A stretch of DNA of 64,000 nucleotides. Origin: Pseudonocardia sp. ICBG1293 (lineage in GTDB: Bacteria > Actinomycetota > Actinomycetes > Mycobacteriales > Pseudonocardiaceae). The DNA is taken from positions 248,001-312,000 of the forward strand of contig NZ_JAHLEL010000085.1 in NCBI RefSeq assembly GCF_020131355.1. Direction: 5' to 3'. The notes under the pieces are model-generated. The model did no database searches. It saw only the letters and a program-made list of their open reading frames with translations, and had not been told where the DNA came from. The position numbers were made by a program, and so were the translations under genes. Within the stretch, counting starts at the first letter, position 1, and each line of letters starts with the position of its first letter. Shown here one piece after another: positions 56,132 through 62,342 of the stretch.

Positions 56132-56165
56132 ACGGCAGTTGTCCACCAACCTGATCAACTGCCGT
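56132..56165. promoter_or_regulatory. Inverted repeat upstream of the GntR gene
   Basis: A perfect 10-bp inverted repeat ACGGCAGTTG / CAACTGCCGT has a 14-base loop. It lies 77 bp after the DUF1579-like gene and 120 bp before the GntR gene. It could be a terminator of the former or an operator of the latter. Confidence 0.45.
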
Positions 56166-56285
56166 GCAGCACGGCATGGTTCCCGAGGCGCCCGGAGCGC
56201 CGATCCCGGTGTCTACTGCCGCTGCGAGTCTTGCGGGCCAGATACTCTCGGCAGAACTGTCAACGAGCCGTGGAGTGTCGTCGCT

Positions 56286-56732
56286 GTGGCCCCTCGTGGG
56301 ACCTCCCAACGCATCGCGGAGGATCTCCGTCATCGGATCCGCGACGGCGTCCTGGTGCCCGGTTCGCTTCTGCCCTCGGAGGCGCAGCTCTGCGAGCAGT
56401 ACGACGTGGCCCGGGGGACGGCGCGCGCCGCCCTCGCGTTGCTCGTGGACGACGGCCTCGTGGATGTCGTCCCTGGAGTGGGCCGCCGGGTTGCCGGCGG
56501 CACCGGAGCAGACCGGACCACGGCGTACGGCCGCATCGCCGGGGACCTCGCCGAGCAGATCCGCGCTGGAACGCTGGCGCCGGATGCCCCGCTTCCGAGC
56601 GAGGCTGCCGTGATGGAGCAGTACGACGTCTCCCGCAACACCGCGCGTCGCGCGTTCAAGGTGCTGGCGGAATCGGGGGTCGTGGTCGTGCGTCACGGAG
56701 TCGGGGCCTTCGTGCGGCCCGCTGAGTCTTAG
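56286..56732 (+). CDS. Double GntR winged-helix protein
   Basis: This 148-residue protein is built from two GntR-type winged helices in a row: residues ~5-70 ('RIAEDLRHRIRDGVLVPGSL' with 'CEQYDVARGTARAAL') and ~78-145 ('RIAGDLAEQIRAGTLAPDAP' with 'MEQYDVSRNTARRAF'). No ligand-binding domain is present. The stop codon lies at the junction with the MITE insertion. Removing the element restores TAA in place of TAG, so the protein is not shortened. GTG 56286 is the best start. Confidence 0.82.
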   Translation: MAPRGTSQRIAEDLRHRIRDGVLVPGSLLPSEAQLCEQYDVARGTARAALALLVDDGLVDVVPGVGRRVAGGTGADRTTAYGRIAGDLAEQIRAGTLAPDAPLPSEAAVMEQYDVSRNTARRAFKVLAESGVVVVRHGVGAFVRPAES

Positions 56733-56852
56733 AGGTCATTTCAGAACGAGGTCGACGTGTCTGTTGTAGACGACAAGCGGCTATCTGACCTGCCGTTTGA
56801 TCTGTCGTCGAGGGGTCAATGGAAACTCGACAAGTCGTTCTGAAACGACCTC
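56732..56852 (+). mobile_element. 121-bp MITE, left copy
   Basis: The ends are 18-bp inverted repeats (GAGGTCATTTCAGAACGA and, reversed, GAGGTCGTTTCAGAACGA). It is flanked by TTA at 56729-56731 and 56853-56855. It is identical, in opposite orientation, to 59150-59270 and contains no coding sequence. Confidence 0.88.
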
Positions 56853-57304
56853 TTAGAGCGTCCGGCAGTAGAGGTGGCCGTGTGTCGGTGTTGGTAGAGA
56901 CACGGACCTGCAAGTGATCATGGGATTGCTGATGTCCTGATGATCGTGTGGAGAGTCCGTGCCTCTGCTGCCAGCATCTCTGATCGAGCCCTTGTGGGGC
57001 GAGTTCGCCGCTCTGATCGGGTCTGACCGGCCCGAGTTCGACCCGACCCATCCGTGGGGCTGTCACCGTCGCCGGATCTCTGATCGGGTCGTGTTCGACC
57101 ACGTCGTTGCCGCTCTGGTGCACGGTAGTGGCTACGAACGCATCGCCACGCCGGGTTGCTCGGACCGCACCATCCGCCGCCGTCTCGATGACTGGGCCAC
57201 CGCGGGAGTCAGCGAGGAACTGCTCCGCACCGCGCTGGCCGGTTATGAGCTTGGCCCCTGGTACCGGACACCTGTCCTGAGGCGGACGCCGTCCGCCGGG
57301 AAGG

Positions 57305-57607
57305 ATGTCGTTCGTGCCCGCTCCTCACCCGCCGGAGTTCCGGCAACGCGCTATCGACCTGGCCCGTTCGAAGGTCAAGCCGATCTCGGAAATCGCCAAG
57401 GACCTGTCGTTGTCGGAGTCGTGTCTGCGGAACTGGGTCTCCCAGGCCGACGCAGACGACGGTGACCCGCGCTCCACACGTCTGTCGAGCGCGGAGAAAA
57501 GTGAGATCGTCGAACTCCGAAAGAAGGCCCGCCGGCTCGAGATCGAGAACGAGATCCTCAAGCGTGCTGCCGCGTACTTCGCCCGGGAGAACATCCTCCC
57601 AAAGTAG
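57305..57607 (+). CDS. IS3-family transposase OrfA
   Basis: This 100-residue HTH protein ('FRQRAIDLARSKVKPISEIA', 'LSLSESCLRNWVSQA') is followed by a leucine-zipper-like helix ('RKKARRLEIENEILKRAAAY'). It ends with TAG just after CCCAAAG, where a -1 slip would join it to OrfB. Confidence 0.92.
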   Translation: MSFVPAPHPPEFRQRAIDLARSKVKPISEIAKDLSLSESCLRNWVSQADADDGDPRSTRLSSAEKSEIVELRKKARRLEIENEILKRAAAYFARENILPK

Positions 57608-58488
57608 TTTTCCCGCTGGTCCGTGAACTCGCCGACGATGGATTCGACGTCGCGGTGACCTGCCGGGTCCTTGGCGTCCGCCGCCAGGGCTACTACGAAT
57701 GGCACTCCGGGGCGACATCGCTACGGACGCAGGAGAACGAACTGCTCCTCAAACACATCGAGAAAATCCACGCAGAGTCCCGGGGCACCTACGGATGGCC
57801 ACGTGTGCACGCCGAGCTCACCCTCGGACTCGGTATCACGGTGAACCACAAACGCGTCGCTCGGCTGATGCGCCAGGCCGGGATCCAGGGCCTCTACCGG
57901 CGACGCAACCACGGCTGCACCGTCCGGGACCAGCACGCCGACCCCTACACCGACCTGGTCGACCGCGACTTCACCGTCGACGGACCGGATGAGATCTGGT
58001 GCACCGACATCACCGAACACCCCACCCGAGAAGGGAAAGTCTACTGCGCGGCAGTCATCGATGTATTCTCCCGGAAAGCAGTCGGATGGTCCATCGCCGA
58101 CAACATGCGCACCGAACTCGTCATCGACGCCCTCGGCATGGCCATACTCCGCCGACGCCCGCAATACCACGCCACGATCCTACATTCCAACCACGGCACC
58201 CAATTCACATCATGGGCATTCGGTCGACGTCTGGTCGCCGCTGGAATCGTCCCATCGATGGGCTCGATCGGAGATTGCTACGATAACTCTCTGGTCGAAT
58301 CATTCTGGGGTACCATGCAACTCGAACTGCTCGATTCCAGAACCTGGAAAACCCGCGCAGAGCTTGCCACCGCCATCTTCGAATGGATAGAATGCTGGTA
58401 CAATCCGTTACGGCGCCATTCCAGTATTGGGATGCTCTCCCCGAACGACTTCGAAGCAGCCCACACCCCGCCCGACCACACCCACTGA
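57601..58488 (+). CDS. IS3-family transposase OrfB (DDE domain), probably reached by -1 frameshift
   Basis: After a -1 slip at CCCAAAG the frame reads 'FPLVRELADDGFDVAVTCRV', then the HTH_21 region ('SRGTYGWPRVHAEL'). The rve integrase core follows: first Asp 'WCTDITEH' and Glu 'NSLVESFWG'. The second catalytic position, normally 'HSDxGSQYTS', reads 'HSNHGTQFTS', so the Asp is Asn (AAC near 58189). This copy may be inactive. The C-terminal 'WYNPLRRHSSIGMLSP' is typical. Confidence 0.9.
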   Translation, partial: KVVFPLVRELADDGFDVAVTCRVLGVRRQGYYEWHSGATSLRTQENELLLKHIEKIHAESRGTYGWPRVHAELTLGLGITVNHKRVARLMRQAGIQGLYRRRNHGCTVRDQHADPYTDLVDRDFTVDGPDEIWCTDITEHPTREGKVYCAAVIDVFSRKAVGWSIADNMRTELVIDALGMAILRRRPQYHATILHSNHGTQFTSWAFGRRLVAAGIVPSMGSIGDCYDNSLVESFWGTMQLELLDSRTWKTRAELATAIFEWIECWYNPLRRHSSIGMLSPNDFEAAHTPPDHTH

Positions 58489-59149
58489 CCCCACACCGTC
58501 GGTGTCCGGACTACGGGGCCAAGCTCAGTTACGACCAGATACTCGGCCTGGATCTTGACGATCTGGCGGTCGACGGATCGATCACCAAGGCACCAGGCGG
58601 AGGCGAGGTGGCCGGCCGCAGCCCTGTCGGCCGCGGCAAGCAGGGCACGAAACGGTCCGTGGCCTGCGATGACCAGGGCATCCCGCTGCACCTGGTCGCG
58701 GCGCGAGCCAACGACCATGACTCGCCCCTGCTGGAACCGACCTTGACCGGCATCGTGACGATGATCGGCCCGCTGCCCCGCCACCGCGACGCCCACGGTG
58801 GTGATCTGTTCCCGACCGTGCACCTGGACCGCGGCTATGACTCCGGCAAGACCCGTACTCTGCTGCACACCCTGGGCTTCACCGGCGAGATCGCGACCAC
58901 GGGGGTCCCGGCTCCGATCCAGGCAGGACGACGGTGGCCCATCGAGCGCACGCACTCCTGGATGAACGGCTACGGCAAGCTGCGCCGGTTCACCGATCGC
59001 CGGAAGATCATCGTCGAGTTCTACCTCAACCTCGCCGCCGCGCTCACCGTGATCCGCCGGCTGATCAACCGTGCCCGCAGCCGCTACCGCTGGACAACCC
59101 GACCCACGACCCGTCGACTCCGATAACCATCAATCGCCGGACGCTCTTA

Positions 59150-59270
59150 GAGGTCGTTTCAGAACGACTTGTCGAGTTTCCATTGACCCCTCGACGACAG
59201 ATCAAACGGCAGGTCAGATAGCCGCTTGTCGTCTACAACAGACACGTCGACCTCGTTCTGAAATGACCTC
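59150..59270 (-). mobile_element. 121-bp MITE, right copy (inverted)
   Basis: This is identical to the left copy on the other strand, flanked by TTA at 59147-59149 and 59271-59273. Its position shares the inner TTA with the IS end. Confidence 0.88.
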
Positions 59271-59296
59271 TTAACAGAGAACGCTACGGTCGCTCC

Positions 59297-59863
59297 ATGA
59301 CGAGCCCGGACGACGTCTGGCACGTGCACGGCGAGCGCGTGATCTACGACAACAAGTGGGTCTCTGTCGGCCTGGCCGACATCTCCCAGCCGTCGGGCGA
59401 GCGCTTCGAGCACCACACCGTCACGCTGCCCGCTGCGGCGATGACCGTCGTCCTGGACGACGCCGGCCGTAACGTCCTGCTGTCCTGGCGCCACCGGTTC
59501 GTGCCGGACCTGTGGAACTGGGAGCTGCCCGGTGGGCTGCTCGACGACGGCGAGTCCCCGGCTGAGACCGCGGCTCGTGAGGTCGAGGAGGAGACCGGGT
59601 ACCGGCCCCGGTCGGTCGAGCACCTGGTGACGTTCGAGCCGATGGCCGGGACCGTGCGCAGTGCCCATCACGTGTTCCTCGCGCGCGGCGCGGTGCGGGT
59701 CGCGGACCCGACCGAGCTGAACGAGGGCACGTTCCGCTGGGTCCCGCTCGCCCACGTGCCGGGTCTCGTCGCGGCGGGGCAGGTCGGCAACTCCGGAGCG
59801 CTGGTGGGGCTGCTTCATGTCCTGGCGCTGTCGGGTCCGACGGCGCCGTCACGAGCCGAGTAG
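59297..59863 (+). CDS. NUDIX hydrolase (ADP-ribose pyrophosphatase type)
   Basis: This 188-residue protein has the Nudix box 'GGLLDDGESPAETAAREVEEETG' (split here: G at its start, then the REVEEE core) at ~77-99. The N-terminus 'VWHVHGERVIYDNKWVSVGL' is typical of ADP-ribose/sugar-nucleotide hydrolases. ATG 59297 follows a TACGGT box by 6 bases (leaderless). NUDIX genes paired with XRE regulators are common on actinobacterial integrative elements. The 3' end overlaps the convergent regulator gene by 15 bp. Confidence 0.92.
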   Translation: MTSPDDVWHVHGERVIYDNKWVSVGLADISQPSGERFEHHTVTLPAAAMTVVLDDAGRNVLLSWRHRFVPDLWNWELPGGLLDDGESPAETAAREVEEETGYRPRSVEHLVTFEPMAGTVRSAHHVFLARGAVRVADPTELNEGTFRWVPLAHVPGLVAAGQVGNSGALVGLLHVLALSGPTAPSRAE

Positions 59864-60970
59864 CTCCCGGATGCGGCGTCGCTGGCGCTCGGATCCGGTC
59901 CGCCCGGCCAGTCGGCCGGCCTGTGCGGCCTGGGCCTGGGACTCGGCGGCTTCGCCGCGGGCCCGGAATGCGAGTGCCAGGTCGACGCGGAGCCCGACCT
60001 CCGCGCGGGCGTACTGACCCTCAGGCATCGCGGCCAGGGCGACGCCGAGGTCGTCGATCGCCGACACCTCACCGAGCCGGGCCAGGCAGTGTCCGCGCCA
60101 GCGCGCGAGGTGTCCGGCGTCGAGCATCAGGTACGGCAGCGCGTGCTCCGGCTGGGCCGGGAGCGCTGCGGTGGCCGCATCGAGTGCCCGCAGCGCGGCA
60201 TCCCGCTCGCCGAGGGCCGCGAGGGCTTCGCCCCGCGCGGCTTGCAGCCAGGCGACCAGCTCGCTCGGGATCGGTCCGCGGGCCGTGGCCTGTGCCGAGG
60301 TGATCAGGCCGAGGGCGTCGGCGGTCCGTCCGGCGTCGAGCAGGATGAACGCCTGCTGTGCTCGGGCGTAGCCGAGCCCGGCTGCCTGCCCGCTCTCCCG
60401 CGCGGCGGCGGTCGCGACCTCGTGCAGCCGCCACGCCTCGGGCAGTCGCCCCATGTCGAGGGCCTGCCATCCGGCGAGTGCGGCGGCCTGGCCGAGCTCG
60501 TCGGCGGCGTGCTCGCGCGCGGTCCCCGGTAGCGCGTTGCGGACCAGGTTCCGCACGGTCTCGACGTGCGCGACGGCCTGGCCGTGCACCGTGATCCCGC
60601 CGAGTCGGCGGTCCAGCAGGCGGAGCGTCTGGGTCTGCGACCGCAGGAGATCGACCAGGCCGGGGTCGACGCGGGTGAACTCCGGCAGCTCGAACGGCTC
60701 GGTAACGAGGTCCTCGGCCATCGGCTCGGGGCTCGGTGGTTCGACGAGGCCCAACTCGGCGGCGGAGCAGCGGTACACCTCGCAGAGCAGCTCGCGGTAG
60801 AAGTCGCCGACGACGCCGTCCTGGTTCTCCCAGACGGCTACGCGGCGCCCGAGGCTCTCGTCCTTCGGGAGCTGCTCGCCCCGCCGGGTCGCGGCCGCCC
60901 GCAGCTCGTGCAGCAGCCGAGCCTTCTTCCAGCCGCGCTCGGCGCGGACCTGCGCGAGCCGGTTGCCCAT
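59849..60970 (-). CDS. XRE-family regulator with TPR-like C-terminal domain
   Basis: This 373-residue protein has an N-terminal HTH ('RLAQVRAERGWKKARLLHEL') and then ~200 residues of helical repeats rich in Ala/Leu/Glu ('GWQALDMGRLPEAWRLHEVA', 'GYARAQQAFILLDAGRTADA', 'LDAGHLARWRGHCLARLGEV'). Such TPR regulators typically bind peptides or control mobile-element transfer. ATG 60970 starts the gene. It is divergent from the WhiB-containing unit. Confidence 0.88.
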   Translation of the reverse strand: MGNRLAQVRAERGWKKARLLHELRAAATRRGEQLPKDESLGRRVAVWENQDGVVGDFYRELLCEVYRCSAAELGLVEPPSPEPMAEDLVTEPFELPEFTRVDPGLVDLLRSQTQTLRLLDRRLGGITVHGQAVAHVETVRNLVRNALPGTAREHAADELGQAAALAGWQALDMGRLPEAWRLHEVATAAARESGQAAGLGYARAQQAFILLDAGRTADALGLITSAQATARGPIPSELVAWLQAARGEALAALGERDAALRALDAATAALPAQPEHALPYLMLDAGHLARWRGHCLARLGEVSAIDDLGVALAAMPEGQYARAEVGLRVDLALAFRARGEAAESQAQAAQAGRLAGRTGSERQRRRIRELLGS

Positions 60971-61021
60971 CGACGCCCCCTCGTCAGTGCGGGGCGGTGC
61001 CCGGGGTGTGGGTGGCCGGTG

Positions 61022-61240
61022 GTGCGTCGTCAGGAGTGCCCGTTGCGGCAGGTCGCGGTGTGTCTGCTGGAGAACCGGCCGTTGCCGGTCCGGCTCGCGC
61101 ACCTGGCCGACGTCGTCCCCTGCGCCCGAGCGGGCCGGGACTCGGCGGCCGACCGGCACCGAGAGCGGGCGGAGCTGGACGCGTTGCCGGGGCTGTTCGC
61201 CGCCCCGGCTCGGTCCCCGGAGCGAGGGGACACGTCGTGA
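61022..61240 (+). CDS. Small hypothetical protein of the element
   Basis: This 72-residue product starts from GTG 61022 ('VRRQECPLRQVAVCLLENRP'). It was not recognised. It is helical and Arg/Ala-rich, with three Cys. Its stop overlaps a possible GTG start of the WhiB gene. Confidence 0.5.
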   Translation: MRRQECPLRQVAVCLLENRPLPVRLAHLADVVPCARAGRDSAADRHRERAELDALPGLFAAPARSPERGDTS

Positions 61241-61338
61241 TCGAGGCGAGCACGCAGGAGATGGGACGGCCCGGCGACGGGTTCTTGGCGGAAGCACACC
61301 GCCGGGCCGCTCTCACCAACCAACAGGAGGTAGGAGAG

Positions 61339-61809
61339 GTGTTCACCGTAGACCCGAGCCCCGGGCGGGGCGAGAAGCTGGACTGGCGGGCCCGCGCGGC
61401 CTGCTGCGACGTCGATCCGGAGCTCTTCTTCCCGACCGCGACCGCCGGTGCAGCCCTGGCCGCGGAGGAGCGGCGGGCGCTGTCGGTGTGCGCGGGGTGC
61501 CCGGTCATGGCCGCGTGCCGGACGTGGGCCATCGCCGAGCAGCCGCACGGCATCGCCGGTGGGCTGACCGAGGACGAGCGGCGCCGCGCCCGCCGGGCCA
61601 CGCCCCGGAGTCGTCGCATCGAGCGACGGCCGGCCGTCGTGCCCGTGCCGTCGCCGCGGACCGATCGGGCGCCAGTCATCGCCGCGGGCTGCGCCGCGCT
61701 CACCGCGGGAGCCGACCGCGGCGACGTCGCCCGCACGCTGGGCGTGACCCGCCGGACCGTCGACCGGTGGGCCGCTGCCCTCGTGGTCACCGCGGGCGGT
61801 GGTCGATGA
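61339..61809 (+). CDS. WhiB-family protein with extra C-terminal HTH
   Basis: This 156-residue protein has the four WhiB cluster cysteines in C22/C23-x27-C51-xx-C54-x5-C60 ('AACCDVD', 'CAGCPVMAAC') and the 'GIAGGLTEDERR' turn. It is therefore a probable [4Fe-4S] redox-sensing regulator. Beyond residue ~120 it has a short HTH 'GDVARTLGVTRRTVDRWAA', which is unusual for Wbl proteins. GTG 61339 has a GGAGG site 8 bases upstream. A longer start at 61237 would add a stretch with poor codon use. Confidence 0.85.
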   Translation: MFTVDPSPGRGEKLDWRARAACCDVDPELFFPTATAGAALAAEERRALSVCAGCPVMAACRTWAIAEQPHGIAGGLTEDERRRARRATPRSRRIERRPAVVPVPSPRTDRAPVIAAGCAALTAGADRGDVARTLGVTRRTVDRWAAALVVTAGGGR

Positions 61810-62342
61810 TGAGCGTGTTCGACGCGTCCCCGAGGACCGCCGTGTCCGGGCGGGTCCGTGAGCTGGTGCGCCGGATCGCCGTCGAGGCGTTCGGCGCGGC
61901 CGAGTCCGAGGTTCCGATCCCGGGGTTCACGGTGTTCACCGACCGCCGCCTCGACGATCCGCTGGCCGGAATCCGGGCCGCGTTGCTCGTGCACACGGTG
62001 GCGGAGTCCCAGCTGACCGAGTACGCCCGGGCCGCCCGCGCGGCGGGCCGGTCCTGGGACCAGATCGCCGACGCGCTCGGCATCACCACCGACGAGGTCG
62101 CAGTCGTGGGGGAGGCGGTGTTCGACTGGCTGGTCTGCGGCCGGGCCCCGGACCCGGAGCCGGACGGGGTGCGCTCGTTCCGGACGCCGTGCGCGTACTG
62201 GCGCTGCTCGACCTGCGACGGCCTGGTCACCGACCACGGCTCGTTCGAGGGCAACCCCGCCAACAGCGAGGACGGCCACGCCAAGGGCTGCACCCGCCAC
62301 ACCGCCGAGGTGCAGTCGTGGAACGAGGGGCGGACGGACTGA
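61806..62342 (+). CDS. Hypothetical protein of the integrative element
   Basis: This product has 178 residues. A central HTH-like segment 'SWDQIADALGITTDEVAVVG' resembles sigma-region-4-like folds. The C-terminus has a Cys/His-rich patch ('YWRCSTCDGLVTDHGSFEGN', 'GHAKGCTRHT'), probably a zinc site. ATG 61806 overlaps the WhiB stop (ATGA), and its own stop overlaps the next gene (TGATG), so all three genes are coupled. Confidence 0.72.
   Translation: MMSVFDASPRTAVSGRVRELVRRIAVEAFGAAESEVPIPGFTVFTDRRLDDPLAGIRAALLVHTVAESQLTEYARAARAAGRSWDQIADALGITTDEVAVVGEAVFDWLVCGRAPDPEPDGVRSFRTPCAYWRCSTCDGLVTDHGSFEGNPANSEDGHAKGCTRHTAEVQSWNEGRTD

Larger units (their letters stand above)
57246..58527 (+). mobile_element. 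IS3-family element, 1282 bp, GTTA target duplication
   Basis: It begins TGAGCTTGGCCCC and ends GGGGCCAAGCTCA, giving inverted ends with the TG...CA termini of IS3 elements. A further CCGGACACC repeat lies just inside. GTTA flanks both sides (57242-57245 and 58528-58531). It contains orfA and orfB. Confidence 0.93.
56959..59126 (+). pseudogene. IS5-like transposase interrupted by IS3 insertion
   Basis: The N-terminal part (GTG 56959, 'LLPASLIEPLWGEFAALIG', 'GSGYERIATPGCSDRTIRRR') stops at the IS3 left end. The rest resumes at 58532 ('ILGLDLDDLAVDGSITKA' with the first Asp, 'VHLDRGYDSGKTR' with the second, 'IERTHSWMNGYGKLRR' with the Glu) and ends at 59126. Removing 57246-58531 joins them in frame as 'AGYDQILGLDLDDL' and yields 293 residues. 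The transposase was therefore intact before the IS3 insertion. Confidence 0.9.
56856..59146 (+). mobile_element. IS5-like insertion sequence split by an IS3-family element
   Basis: The terminal repeats GAGCGTCCGGC are found at 56856 and, inverted, ending at 59146. TTA duplications lie at 56853-56855 and 59147-59149. Without the nested IS3 element and its 4-bp duplication the IS is 1005 bp. It lies directly between the two MITE copies. Confidence 0.88.

Noticed and set aside
56732..59270. Single composite transposon with 121-bp inverted ends
   Set aside because: Each unit has its own ends and its own TTA duplication, so three separate insertions explain it more simply.
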